This document shows, piece after piece, positions 1 through 9,256 of a stretch of 64,000 nt of DNA (its first letter is position 1; the number at the start of each line of letters is the position of its first letter). The position numbers and the translations under genes were made by a program. The DNA comes from Catenulispora rubra (GTDB taxonomy: Bacteria; Actinomycetota; Actinomycetes; Streptomycetales; Catenulisporaceae): contig NZ_JAACYW010000015.1 in assembly GCF_015356825.1 (NCBI RefSeq), positions 17,602-81,601 of the forward strand, given 5' to 3'. Below the pieces are notes generated by a model that saw only the letters and a program-made list of their open reading frames with translations, made no database searches and was not told the DNA's origin.

Positions 1-1837
1 GCTGCCGGAGATTCTCGAGCGCCTGCTCTCTGGAGTTCGGCGTCGATGAACCGCCGAGCCAGATGCCGATGCTGAAGGAGGCTTTGCCGAGCTCGTCCTC
101 GTGCTCCGAGCGGATGTCTTCCAGGACGCATACCAACGCTGCTGCGCGCAGAAACTGTTGCGCTGTGAGCAATCGGAGTGTGTAGCGCATCAAGGTGTCC
201 GTGCCGACATCATCCTTGTCGCGCAGTCGCCGAGCCAGCAGACTGATAGCTGAGGCGCCTAGATACGCCTCCGTCTTGCCGCCTCCAGTCGGGAAGAAGA
301 TCAGATCCACGGTCGAACGGCTGGGCCGCGCGCGATCGATGAGCTCCGGCAGGCTTGTTAGTAGGAACGCGAGTTGGAATGGGCGCCAGTTGCCCTTGCC
401 TGGAACCGGCGCAGGCGTCGGATGTGGGCCCGCGACTCGCAGGCGCCCGTCCTTTGTGCGCTCGACTTCGCGCCGGTTGAAGTTGGAACGTAGTTGCTGA
501 TCGAGCATCGCCTGATTTGCGAGCTGGAATGCACGGACAGCTATCGGGTCCTTAGTCGCGAGCCGCCAGCCTTCGCTCATACGGTCGAGGGTCTCGCGGC
601 AAAGACGCACGTGCCGCTGGGCTGCGGGCTGGAATCGTGGCAGCAGCGAGCTAATCTCTGCCTCGCGGGCAGCGATCCAGTCCTCGTAGAGCCTGAGTAC
701 TGTTTCAACCTGCCTTCGGCCGATCTCGGTGGAGGTTGCCAGCTCATGCATGCTGACGGTGACCGCCTCGCGGCTTCCATCCCCGGTACTGACGTAGATA
801 TCCGGGGTGAGGCTGACGACTTCGTAGGTCGGCAGAGGGTCGGCCCAGATGGCGCTGACAGTCTGGGCCCTCTCAACTGACCAATCGGCGGCACACCCGT
901 GCCCGATGGCGTATGTGCGCTGGTTTCGGTACAGGAGCGCGATCGACTGCTCCTCCTCGTCCGGACCGTACTGCTCAACGTCGGGGTATGGGGTGATCCG
1001 CAGGCCACCTTCAGAGTCCGCTCGGAACCCCATCTGGAATAGGGCAGAGGACGGCCCGGTCCCCGGTGCTGTGTTGAGTACTGCCATCGTGACGAGGCGA
1101 AATGCTGACCCTGCCGACTGGCCCGGCCCGGGGCGACTGAAGAGCTGCAGTGTTGGCACCACGCGGAAGCGGTCGGCCGGAGCGAGGGGGACAGTGATTA
1201 GCCGGTTGGTCTTCTGGAGCAGTACCTCGCTCGGTATCTTGCCGGTCAGCTTGAACGGACGGCGCACCCACCAAGGGCGCGGCTTGCGGATCCCGGGAAA
1301 ATCGGCGGCGATCCGATCGTAGTAGGCCCCTGTGATGGTCACGGCTAGGCTGCCGCCCGCAACCGCATCGCATTGGAACGAGACCGCCATTGCCGAGGGC
1401 TTGAACGAGTTGGCGTCGGTGAGATCGAAGTCATCGCTGTCCGCGTTCCCCCGAGTTGCCGCGGCTGCCGGGACGTCGATCTCCACGATAGGACCGGACA
1501 GCGGTTCCTCGCTGCTGCTCAAGCCGGTGACACCCATAAGTTCTTCTTCGGGATCACTGTCGATCGGCGGTTCCGCGGCCAGTGTCGTGCCTCGAGCCTG
1601 AGCGCCACTGTGTAGGATGCCGACGCCATAGCGCCTCAGCGGGTCGGATTCAGTCAGGATCTCCTGGCCACTGCTGCCGTCGTGCCACAGGCCCCAGCTG
1701 TCCTCGCGCTTCTCGAAGTGCACGGTGCCCGAAGAGCAGTCGAGCGGCTTGCCGCGCGGCGGCTCAGCTAGAGGCGGGCCGAACAACTCGCGACGGACGG
1801 CGGCCTCGACGGTGGCGCGTGCCTCAACCCCGCTCAT
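1..1837 (-). CDS. drmA: DISARM helicase DrmA, N-terminal 612 residues (cut by window edge)
   Basis: Read on the minus strand from an ATG at 1837; the frame stays open to base 1, so the C-terminal part lies outside the window. Seen: a long N-terminal region, a WRPFQLAFLL segment near residue 490, then a Walker A motif (FPTGGGKTEAY, about residues 514-524) followed by RYTLRLLTAQQ, the pattern of DISARM helicase DrmA. Family knowledge: DrmA is the SF2-type helicase of the DISARM restriction system and works with DrmB to block incoming phage DNA. The start overlaps the stop of the NERD helicase gene by four bases (ATGA), so it is the fourth gene of an operon starting near 5977. drmB and drmC would be expected beyond the left edge. 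The name rests on motifs plus neighbours. Confidence 0.82.
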   Translation of the reverse strand, partial: MSGVEARATVEAAVRRELFGPPLAEPPRGKPLDCSSGTVHFEKREDSWGLWHDGSSGQEILTESDPLRRYGVGILHSGAQARGTTLAAEPPIDSDPEEELMGVTGLSSSEEPLSGPIVEIDVPAAAATRGNADSDDFDLTDANSFKPSAMAVSFQCDAVAGGSLAVTITGAYYDRIAADFPGIRKPRPWWVRRPFKLTGKIPSEVLLQKTNRLITVPLAPADRFRVVPTLQLFSRPGPGQSAGSAFRLVTMAVLNTAPGTGPSSALFQMGFRADSEGGLRITPYPDVEQYGPDEEEQSIALLYRNQRTYAIGHGCAADWSVERAQTVSAIWADPLPTYEVVSLTPDIYVSTGDGSREAVTVSMHELATSTEIGRRQVETVLRLYEDWIAAREAEISSLLPRFQPAAQRHVRLCRETLDRMSEGWRLATKDPIAVRAFQLANQAMLDQQLRSNFNRREVERTKDGRLRVAGPHPTPAPVPGKGNWRPFQLAFLLTSLPELIDRARPSRSTVDLIFFPTGGGKTEAYLGASAISLLARRLRDKDDVGTDTLMRYTLRLLTAQQFLRAAALVCVLEDIRSEHEDELGKASFSIGIWLGGSSTPNSREQALENLRQ

Positions 1838-3534
1838 GCGCTGGCTCCAAAGCTGTTGCGAAGCGTCCGGGACTCGGCCAGAGCGGTGAGGCGGTCGGTA
1901 GCGCGGGTCATCCCGATATAGAGCAACGGCTCGAAGTTCAGCACGTTCGATTCGTCGAGGTCAGTTATGATCACGGCTGGCGCATCCAGCCCTTTGAACG
2001 CGTGGACCGTGGTGTAGCGCAACTGGCCGGGCCCGGGCGCCGAACCGTCCGCCGGCCGGAGGATCTGCCGTAGCCAAGGATCGGTGACCACCTCGGCAGC
2101 CGACCTGTTACGCAACGGGCTGAGCACGACAATCTCATCGAGCCCGTACCCGTCACTCCGCAGCGTGCGCACAGCGTCAGCAAGAACAGTTGACTGGTCT
2201 GCGCCGCGCTCGAAGAGCACAAACTCCGGATCAACGCCGTCGTCTGGCCTCCGAAAGCGCCGGTAGCCCGGAGACAGGCGGCTGAGTTTCTTCACAACTG
2301 TCCCGATACGCGGGAGGTTGCGACAGTTAACTGCCATGCTGCAGGTTACGAGGCCCGGGATGTGCTGCCGAAGGAGACCCCGCCCGTCACCGGCCTCGTA
2401 GATCGCTTGCCGCTCGAAGTCGCCGAATAACAGCACGCGGCCGCTCTTGAGCCCGCCCTTGACGAGCAAGTCGAGTACGTCAAGGACGGACTCGCGGGCT
2501 AGATCCTGGATCTCGTCGACGATCAAGAAGTCGCCTGCCTCTGCCTCGCCGTCTTCGAGCAGCGCCTCAATGACCTTGTCGGGCAGCTCGCGATCCCAAA
2601 ACCCAGCGTCGGCATCTGCCGGTACCGCCACTCCGCCCAGCCGTACAGCTTCCTGATAGAAGGTCGCGGTACGCAGACCGGTGAGGCTTGCCGTCTCTCT
2701 CCTGAGATGCTGACCAAGCAAGCGGTTGAAACACAGCAAGCGACCAGTGTGGCCCAGTTCGGCTTCTCGCCGAGCTGCTTCGAGAGCGAGCCAGGTCTTG
2801 CCGGAGCCAGCCGGTCCGGTGAAGAGAACGGCACGGTTGTGCTGCATGTTGTCGAGGGCGTCGTATTGCTCGTCGGTGAATGCAGCCAGCTGTGTCTCGC
2901 GTCCGCGGCGGATGTCTCCGTGCACGAGAGCGGCCTCGAACTTCGGACGCAGTATCGTTGCAATTCTCATAGCGGTCGTGGCGTCGGGCCCGGTGCCCCC
3001 ACGAGCGAAGCCCCCGATCTTGCTGGCTAGGTGTTTACCTCCGGCTGTGAGGACACGCAAAACAGCTGCGGCTGCATCCACGCGCAGATCTTCGGAATCG
3101 AGCAGCTGCCAGTCGTGCCACTCAGGGCTCCGCGGCAGCATGGTGCGGGCGCGCACATGGGTGAACCAGACCGCGTCGAGAATAGGCACCGAGCGCAGAT
3201 CGACCCCGCGATTGATCATGTATTTGCGCAGACTCTGCATGGCCTCGCTGGCCTGTTGAAAGGGCCCTCGCGAAGTCGGTGACTGGTTGCCGAGTCTCCA
3301 ACGCCCGTCGTCCATCCGCTTGACGGACGAGTGTGACTTCACCTCAACGACGAGAACGCCGCGTTCAGGCACGACTATTACGAAGTCGGTCTCACCCTGG
3401 ACTTGTCGGACGTGCGAGGCGATGGCGAGCGAATGCAACACTATCCAGCCATCCGTGGCAGTGCTGGACGCGAGCGCGTTGAAGAGTGCCTTTTCGCCGG
3501 GTGGGGCGTCGGTCGGGCAGTATGGCGGCATCAT
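1834..3534 (-). CDS. NERD-domain UvrD/REP-type DNA helicase
   Basis: About 566 residues. The N-terminal 140 residues look like a NERD nuclease-related domain: an Asp in GETDFVIVV followed by an E-V-K triad in VLVVEVKS, the D...ExK layout of restriction-type nucleases. Then come Walker A (GPAGSGKT, near residue 245), Walker B with a Q motif (IVDEIQDL) and the UvrD C-terminal motifs TTVHAFKGLDAPAV and LYIGMTRATDRL. Inferred role: an ATP-driven helicase with a nuclease domain, acting on foreign DNA within the DISARM operon. The stop of the upstream gene overlaps the ATG at 3534; a second in-frame ATG lies at 3543. A NERD-UvrD gene is not one of the canonical DISARM components, so it is either an accessory gene or a lineage-specific subunit. 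Confidence 0.85.
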   Translation of the reverse strand: MMPPYCPTDAPPGEKALFNALASSTATDGWIVLHSLAIASHVRQVQGETDFVIVVPERGVLVVEVKSHSSVKRMDDGRWRLGNQSPTSRGPFQQASEAMQSLRKYMINRGVDLRSVPILDAVWFTHVRARTMLPRSPEWHDWQLLDSEDLRVDAAAAVLRVLTAGGKHLASKIGGFARGGTGPDATTAMRIATILRPKFEAALVHGDIRRGRETQLAAFTDEQYDALDNMQHNRAVLFTGPAGSGKTWLALEAARREAELGHTGRLLCFNRLLGQHLRRETASLTGLRTATFYQEAVRLGGVAVPADADAGFWDRELPDKVIEALLEDGEAEAGDFLIVDEIQDLARESVLDVLDLLVKGGLKSGRVLLFGDFERQAIYEAGDGRGLLRQHIPGLVTCSMAVNCRNLPRIGTVVKKLSRLSPGYRRFRRPDDGVDPEFVLFERGADQSTVLADAVRTLRSDGYGLDEIVVLSPLRNRSAAEVVTDPWLRQILRPADGSAPGPGQLRYTTVHAFKGLDAPAVIITDLDESNVLNFEPLLYIGMTRATDRLTALAESRTLRNSFGASA

Positions 3535-5054
3535 TCGAGCCATTTCGCCCCCCGATCCTCGAACGGCACTCGTGCATCGTGCCGGGAGATGATCTCGGTA
3601 TGCGGCGAGATTGCGAGTACCCTTGTCGCGATCACCCCTCGAAATCCTTCCGTACTCAGTTGTAGCCGGAGATTGCCGTCGCGATCTAGGGCGGTCATGT
3701 CCGCTACGCCGACGGCTTCCTCGAGCTGTTCGGCGATATTGGCGCTGGCCTGCGCCCGTTTACGTCGCAGGGCGGTCGCAAGTCCGTATGTGGGTTGCAC
3801 CGGGATGCCGAGCCACTGGAGGAGCAGCTCGAAGTCACGGTCGTTCTGTGGGCGCGCGAGCGTCGGACCAGTCCAGGCGCGAATCCGATCGAGTGTGTGC
3901 ACGCCGAGATCGGCGAGCTCGCGGGTGACCGTATCAAGACCTTCTAGGTCGAGCCGTCGCTGGAGCTCGTCCTTCCAGCATGCCTGGGAAGCTTCCGTTG
4001 CCGCTGCCTGGTCACCCAGGAGCTTGAGCGCTGCGGCGTAAAGTGCGTGCCGTTCGGTCTCGCCCATGCGCAGCAACAGATAGGTGCCTGAGCGCACAGC
4101 TTGCACATCGACATAGATGACCCGCTCGCCACCCGGCTGACTTGGGTCGACCGCGCGGATCCGCTCGCCGTCATCAAGCAGGATCGCGAAACCGCCGCTG
4201 AGCAGCACTCGCCACGCTGCCACTTCGTCGCTGCCTGGATCACGCTCGGGAACGCTTGGGGTGGACCACGCAGGCTGCGGCAGAAGTTCGTCTTCGGAAA
4301 CGACGTGTTCAGTGAGGGCTGTATCCGCGACGGCGGAATTACCCACGGGAAACACGCGGCCCCGCACCTGCACTGCATGCTCGGCGGCAGTGGCTAGCGC
4401 CGAATGCGGGATTGAGTGATCTTCGAACCAGGCCGGGAATAGGTAGCTGACTGCCTCAGTCACTGGAGCTGTGACTAGCGGAGATGAGAAGAAGCGCGGT
4501 GGGCCCACTGCGAAGGCCTGCTCCGCCAGCAGCGGTTCGCGCAGTAATCGGCTGACGCTGTGCACGCGCACACCACGCGGCGCGAGCCAGCTCTCGAGCC
4601 CAGCGGCGGCGGCATTGTTCGCCGCGACGACCACGCAAGCCGAGGCGCCAACGTCCCGGATCGACTCAACGAGCGTAGTGGCGATCTCCGGATCATGTTC
4701 CACAACGCTACTCGCCGCGGCCGCAAGTTCCTCAAGCGCCTCCCGCACATGCCGCGCGACGGCCGTGCGTAACGCGGTCGCTTCGTCAGCCGTATCGCTT
4801 GCCGCCTGCCGCAACGCTGTATTGTGCTCCAGCGGCTGCGGTTGGGTAATCAGGCGCCACCTTAATGACTTGGCGGCACCGAGCAGCTGATCCCATGGGC
4901 CCGGGTAATCGTCGCGCACGAGCCCCAGCACGTGGCGTACGGCAGCATCCACGCGAGCGCCACACGGATCACCAACGGTGATGAGCTCGACGCCGCTCGC
5001 AACAAGGCCGGCTGACCTCGCATATCGGGCGTTCAGCCATTCGATCCTGTTCAC
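3531..5054 (-). CDS. DrmE-like protein, C-terminal half
   Basis: 507 residues with no motif I can assign an enzymatic role. It is called DrmE-like from its place (class 2 DISARM is drmMII, drmE, drmA, drmB, drmC) and because this gene plus the upstream 308-residue gene together make about 815 residues, the size expected of one DrmE. DrmE is a DISARM protein of unknown biochemical function. The gene overlaps the upstream gene by ATGA (5051-5054) and the downstream helicase gene by four bases, so the chain is translationally coupled. It could instead be an unrelated protein that merely occupies the drmE position; a profile search would settle it. Confidence 0.55.
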   Translation of the reverse strand: MNRIEWLNARYARSAGLVASGVELITVGDPCGARVDAAVRHVLGLVRDDYPGPWDQLLGAAKSLRWRLITQPQPLEHNTALRQAASDTADEATALRTAVARHVREALEELAAAASSVVEHDPEIATTLVESIRDVGASACVVVAANNAAAAGLESWLAPRGVRVHSVSRLLREPLLAEQAFAVGPPRFFSSPLVTAPVTEAVSYLFPAWFEDHSIPHSALATAAEHAVQVRGRVFPVGNSAVADTALTEHVVSEDELLPQPAWSTPSVPERDPGSDEVAAWRVLLSGGFAILLDDGERIRAVDPSQPGGERVIYVDVQAVRSGTYLLLRMGETERHALYAAALKLLGDQAAATEASQACWKDELQRRLDLEGLDTVTRELADLGVHTLDRIRAWTGPTLARPQNDRDFELLLQWLGIPVQPTYGLATALRRKRAQASANIAEQLEEAVGVADMTALDRDGNLRLQLSTEGFRGVIATRVLAISPHTEIISRHDARVPFEDRGAKWLE

Positions 5055-5977
5055 AGCGACACCCAGAATCCCAGGGCCTCAGTGCCGGCTGGAGGCGGCC
5101 AGTGCAGGTCATGTTCGACGGACACCGGATTCCCTCTGCTGTTTCGATATTGCACTATCATCTCGGCCGCCGATTCGTCGGCGAGACTGCGATCCAGCAC
5201 CGCGATCACAACCGGCGCCTCTATAGCGGGTAGGTACGTCGACGCGGTCCCGCCATCTAGGATGACGGCCCGTAGATCGCCGGGAAGTAGCAGATCATCT
5301 TCCAGTCTCGATGCGGCATACAGTTTAGTCGACCAGGTTGCGGCGTGTGAGTCTTCCGGCAGGAGGATCGTGGCGATCGGCTCGAGTTCGCCGCCACGCC
5401 CGAGGAAGGCTGTGGCGTCCTCGCGCAGCCAGCTGAGCGTACCGATCAGGGCGAGGTCAGCGGGCGGACGGCACATACGAGCCTCCCAGCCGTCTGCCAG
5501 GCCGGCCATTCGGGTGACTGCACCCGGCCGATCGAGCGGCCTCACACGCGGTCCGTCCAAGCTCGGCAGGACCGCGAGAGCCCTGATCCTTTCGAACGGC
5601 CACTGCGCGCTAAGGCGGATACGATCCAGCGCTGTGTCAACGCCATGAAAGAAGTCGGCGACTACCCTCGTGTCGGTCACCATCCGGACCGGGGTGCCGC
5701 GCTTGATCGACGCCGAGACCTCGCGAGCCGATTGCAGCCTCGGTGCAGGAGTTGCCAGCATCCAGCCGCAGCCGATGAGGGTTGCGGCGAGGTCGCGTGC
5801 CGGAACAGAGAGCGCGATGACCAGCTGACGGTCAGGATGCCTTTCGTGCCAGCGTGCGGCGCGGTGGCCGAGCATCACTAGACGCCCGATCCACGAAGCG
5901 GACGTAGCCGGTCCATGCCTGCTGTCGGAGAGTGATAATTGCACGGCAGAACGATTCGGCGTCGTACCCACGGCCAC
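5051..5977 (-). CDS. DrmE-like protein, N-terminal half (first gene of the DISARM operon)
   Basis: 308 residues from a GTG at 5977 with a purine-rich GGGGAGGGG just upstream; an in-frame GTG lies two codons later. No catalytic motif is recognised. It contains a Rossmann-like stretch (DLRAVILDGG, VVIAVLDRSL) in the C-terminal third. It is the first gene of the minus-strand operon, divergent from the gene at 6111, and overlaps the next gene by ATGA. Together with that gene it would make one full-length DrmE-like protein, so I read it as the N-terminal half of a split DrmE; that is inference from size and position. Confidence 0.5.
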   Translation of the reverse strand: MAVGTTPNRSAVQLSLSDSRHGPATSASWIGRLVMLGHRAARWHERHPDRQLVIALSVPARDLAATLIGCGWMLATPAPRLQSAREVSASIKRGTPVRMVTDTRVVADFFHGVDTALDRIRLSAQWPFERIRALAVLPSLDGPRVRPLDRPGAVTRMAGLADGWEARMCRPPADLALIGTLSWLREDATAFLGRGGELEPIATILLPEDSHAATWSTKLYAASRLEDDLLLPGDLRAVILDGGTASTYLPAIEAPVVIAVLDRSLADESAAEMIVQYRNSRGNPVSVEHDLHWPPPAGTEALGFWVSL

Positions 5978-6110
5978 CCCCTCCCCTGGCTCGGCCGCCG
6001 GTAGCTGGAACTGAGAGGAGATTACGCGCTGAAGCCGATAGGTTTCCAGCTGTTGCCGAAGAAACCGTCATGCTGCCGCGCGCCGCACCTGTCTGGTGAA
6101 TAATTGCGGC
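5978..6110. promoter_or_regulatory. Divergent promoter region of the DISARM island
   Basis: About 130 bases between the minus-strand DrmE-like gene and the plus-strand gene at 6111. It must hold promoters for both arms. I see no clear -35/-10 pair and no strong inverted repeat in it. Confidence 0.35.
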
Positions 6111-6742
6111 GTGATACCGGAGTTCGATGTCGACGTAGAGATCAACTACCACGCTGGGGCGTTGCTGACCGCGTTCAGTGGTGAGGACGTCGCCGGGGGT
6201 TTACCGATCACCACGGCTATTTCCCCATATGCCCGGTCGACTGGGCCCATGCCGAAGCGTGCGTGGATTGGGAAGCCAGCCTGCTGCGAGAGACCGCCGC
6301 GTCATTGGAGCGCGATGGGCCGAACTCGGTCATCGATGCGATCGCGGACGACGAAAATGACAGTGGATACATCCGGTACATGGAGCTCACCAGCGGCCTG
6401 GATCTTGGTGTCGTGGGGCTCGTGATGACGCTGGGAGCTGCAGGTGTGGCGACGTTCTACTCGTGCGCGAGCAGTCTGGACCGCCGTCATCACGCCCGTT
6501 TTCCTATGGTCGGCGCCGACCTGGATGCAGATCGTGCCGAGTTAATCTCGGAGCTGGTCAGACCGCATGCCTGCGGGATAGCGCAATCGGAGGGACTGCT
6601 CTACATCTACACGCGCACGGTTACCGCGCTACACGAGCTGGGGAGCGCGGTCCTTGAACGACGAGTCGACTTCGACCAGCTTGCTGCTCCGGCCTGGGCC
6701 GCAGAGCTCGGGGAGGCTCTCGTGCGGCTTAGTGATCCATGA
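6111..6742 (+). CDS. Unknown DISARM-associated protein with an apparent -1 frameshift
   Basis: The frame starting at GTG 6111 codes IPEFDVDVEINYHAGALLT and onwards, then stops making sense after about 6200. The frame one base back (open to 6742) begins to read plausibly right there (TDHHGYFPICPVDWAHAEA). Joined, they make about 210 residues. The junction is GGGTTTA at 6197-6203, which fits the X-XXY-YYZ slippery pattern for -1 frameshifting; a missing G in the run of five G is the simpler alternative. The middle has a GLVMTLGAAGVATFYSC segment. The last four bases overlap the vsr start (ATGA). I do not recognise the family. An uninterrupted start inside the second frame (GTG 6254 or ATG 6263) is the other possibility. 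Confidence 0.55.
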
Positions 6743-7269
6743 GTCCGGCAGGCAGGCGGACGACGGTGGCGGGAGCAAAGGCGGCGGGCCGCGGCGCCCC
6801 GGCTGTGGAAGGCGCCACTGTCTGGGCACCTCCGGAGGGATCGTGGGCGTCGTCGGCGGCAGTGCGCAGGAACATGCAGGCCATTAAGAGCAGTGATACA
6901 GGGCCAGAGAAGGCGGTCCGCAGCCTGCTGCATGCCGATGGGCTTCGCTACCGTGTCGGCCGCCGGCCGCTGCCTGGCCTCCGACGCACGGCCGACATCG
7001 TATTCGGACCCACTAAAGTCGCTGTCTTCATCGACGGTTGCTACTGGCACGGTTGTCCTGACCACTACACGCTCCCGAAGACGAACAGCGGCTACTGGTC
7101 GCCAAAGATCGAGGGCAATCGGCTGCGTGATCGCGATACAGACGCCCGCCTCCTGGCTGCCGGGTGGCTGATCCTCCGTTTCTGGGAGCACGAGGACCCA
7201 GCGGTGTGCGCCGACAAGATTGCCGATGCTGTCAGGACTCGCCGCCGTCGTCGGCTAGGAGGAGGATGA
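6739..7269 (+). CDS. vsr: Very short patch repair endonuclease (Vsr)
   Basis: 176 residues. After a 40-residue low-complexity lead the Vsr core begins at SWASSAAVRRNM and continues SSDTGPEKAVRSLLHADGLRYRV, TADIVFGPTKVAVFIDGCYWHGCPDH and RDTDARLLAAGWLILRFWEHE. The Asp of TADIVF and the CYWHGCPDH block are the Vsr active-site and zinc-binding signature. Known role: nicks 5' of the T in T:G mismatches formed when 5-methylcytosine deaminates, starting short-patch repair at the methylated site. Its neighbour is a cytosine-5 methyltransferase, the standard pairing. The start overlaps the upstream stop by ATGA. The lead may mean that the true start is an in-frame codon further in. Confidence 0.93.
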   Translation: MSPAGRRTTVAGAKAAGRGAPAVEGATVWAPPEGSWASSAAVRRNMQAIKSSDTGPEKAVRSLLHADGLRYRVGRRPLPGLRRTADIVFGPTKVAVFIDGCYWHGCPDHYTLPKTNSGYWSPKIEGNRLRDRDTDARLLAAGWLILRFWEHEDPAVCADKIADAVRTRRRRRLGGG

Positions 7270-7375
7270 TCGCCGTCTCAACTGGTGTCTTCACCGGTCC
7301 GGTGCCAGAGGTTGGCCGCTGAGGCCGGGCCTTTGTGGCTGAACGGGTGAGCCGGTCGCGCTCAGTCGGTGGCGG

Positions 7376-9256
7376 GTGGAAGGATTCGGCAGATGCAAAG
7401 AGACGCGGTGGGAGACGCTGGTGGGTAGCGCGTTGGCGGATGGAGATCAGCTAGAGATGCTGGAGATTGTCGAGCGTGTCGACGAGCTGCTCGAAGTCAC
7501 CCACCGCTCGGCGCCAGTCCGGCACCTGAGCGGCCCGGTCGCCGAGCTGGTCTGCTGCATCCTCGGACTGGTCGATGACAACCAGGCGCATCAGGAGGTA
7601 TTCGAGAAGCTTGGCTCGCAGTATGCCGACGAGAAGGAGCTGTTGGCCGCATCCGAAACTGACGTCTCCGCCATACTGCGAGGAGCCGGGCTACCGCGCA
7701 GAAGCGCAGGCGTGATGCTGTCCGCAGTCGAGGGCGTGATGAAGCTCTGGTGGGCAGGCGACCCGCCACAAATGCAGTTGGTGGCGGGCGGCGCTGAGCA
7801 ATCTCGCCAGGCGAGAATGAAGGCTCTGGCCGGTCTGCCGGGCATGGATGAAACGAGCGCCCAGCGCGTGCTTGCGGCTACTGATCAGCATGCGATTGTA
7901 GATGATCCCTTCTCCCGGGCGATCCTGCGCAGGCTGAATTTAGCACTCAAGACCGAATCCGATAGCAGGGCACTGGCACGTGTCGTTCCGGAGGCGATGC
8001 GTAAGCGGTTGCGGATCAATCTTGCGCGTCATTCCCGCGTTGTGTGCCGCGCGAGGGATCCTCTGTGCCATGCGTGCCCGCTTATCAGCTTCTGCCAAAC
8101 GGGGCGCGAGAGCTTGAAACGCGACGAACGGCCGGTGGTCGTGGAGTTCTTTGGCGGTGCCGGGGGTTTGGCGGAGGGCTTTAGTGAATCCGGCTTTCGC
8201 ATCGCTGTGGCAGTTGAATTAGACCGCGATGCCGCTCAGACGCATCGAGCCAACCATCCGGGAACTGTTGTACTTGAGCAGAACGCCCGTACGGTCACAG
8301 CCGCAGACATTCGCAGTGCCGCGCCCTGGATGGGGGAAGTGACGGCGGTGATCGGAGGGCCGCCGTGCCAGGGCTACTCTGTAGCCGGGAAACGTAATCC
8401 AGCGGACGAGAAAAACGACCTCTTCAAATTCCAAGTCGATATTGCTGCACAGCTGGGGGCTCAATTTGTTGTGATTGAGAACGTCCCCGGCATGAAGCAG
8501 GTCAAGGGGGTCAAATTTGCAGAACACGTAGTCGACCGGCTCCGCGAAAAGGGGTTTCGCACAACTTTCGCCCCGGTGCGGGCTAGCGACTATGGCGTTC
8601 CGCAACTCCGGCATCGGCTAATTTTCATCGCGCAGAGCAAGAAACTGCCCGGAAACCCGCCTCCAGTCCCGCTCGGTCCGTATTGCGGGTCCACGTACGA
8701 TCCCTGCCGGTGTAAACGCCAGAAGGTGAGCACCGTGCTTGAACGCCTGGAGGGTCTGCCCCCGTACGAACCCGGGAAGATCGCCGAGTACGTCCCGGAT
8801 GCCGCTGACTACGAGCCGCCGAAGCCCGGGCTCCCACTACTCAATGCCTCCACCATGGCGCACGGCCAGGCGGTCATCGACAAGATCGCGAAGATCGATG
8901 CCGGCAAGGGTCCGATCTCCTACCGCAGGCTGCACCCTGACCTGGCACGTACCATTGTGGCGGGACATCGGGCGTTGCCCGTCCATCCAATCCTCAACCG
9001 CACCATCAGCGTCCGCGAGGCCGCAAGGATCCAGGGTTTCCCCGACGACTACGTATTCTGCGGGAAGCGCGGCACGCAACCGCTGCAGGTGGCGAACGCA
9101 GTGCCGCCGGCGCTCGCAAAGACGATTGCGGACTCCCTAGTTGCGAGGCTCAACGGAGAGGAAGACCTTCCTCGCCATCATGGCGTGGACGTGTGCGGTC
9201 CAGCCGATCGCCCCCTTCTCGGTGAGGACTCTCGGGCATCGCGTCTCGCCACGTGA
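7376..9256 (+). CDS. Endonuclease III-type Fe-S DNA glycosylase fused to DNA cytosine-5 methyltransferase (probable DrmMII)
   Basis: 626 residues, two domains. Residues about 1-245 resemble the HhH-GPD family: a hairpin-helix-hairpin (LAGLPGMDETSAQRVL), the GPD aspartate region (AIVDDPFSRAILRRL) and a C-x6-C-x2-C-x5-C iron-sulfur loop (CRARDPLCHACPLISFC), exactly the endonuclease III/MutY spacing. The catalytic lysine position of endonuclease III is not Lys here, as in monofunctional mismatch glycosylases. Residues about 255-610 are a 5mC methyltransferase: motif I FFGGAGGLAEGF, motif IV GGPPCQGYS with the catalytic Cys, motif VI VIENV, motif VIII QLRHRLIF, motif IX RTIVAGH and motif X VANAVPPALAKTI. 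In class 2 DISARM the host mark is placed by a C5 methyltransferase. The GTG start at 7376 is uncertain; GTG 7421 and ATG 7457 are in frame. Confidence 0.9.
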   Translation: MEGFGRCKETRWETLVGSALADGDQLEMLEIVERVDELLEVTHRSAPVRHLSGPVAELVCCILGLVDDNQAHQEVFEKLGSQYADEKELLAASETDVSAILRGAGLPRRSAGVMLSAVEGVMKLWWAGDPPQMQLVAGGAEQSRQARMKALAGLPGMDETSAQRVLAATDQHAIVDDPFSRAILRRLNLALKTESDSRALARVVPEAMRKRLRINLARHSRVVCRARDPLCHACPLISFCQTGRESLKRDERPVVVEFFGGAGGLAEGFSESGFRIAVAVELDRDAAQTHRANHPGTVVLEQNARTVTAADIRSAAPWMGEVTAVIGGPPCQGYSVAGKRNPADEKNDLFKFQVDIAAQLGAQFVVIENVPGMKQVKGVKFAEHVVDRLREKGFRTTFAPVRASDYGVPQLRHRLIFIAQSKKLPGNPPPVPLGPYCGSTYDPCRCKRQKVSTVLERLEGLPPYEPGKIAEYVPDAADYEPPKPGLPLLNASTMAHGQAVIDKIAKIDAGKGPISYRRLHPDLARTIVAGHRALPVHPILNRTISVREAARIQGFPDDYVFCGKRGTQPLQVANAVPPALAKTIADSLVARLNGEEDLPRHHGVDVCGPADRPLLGEDSRASRLAT

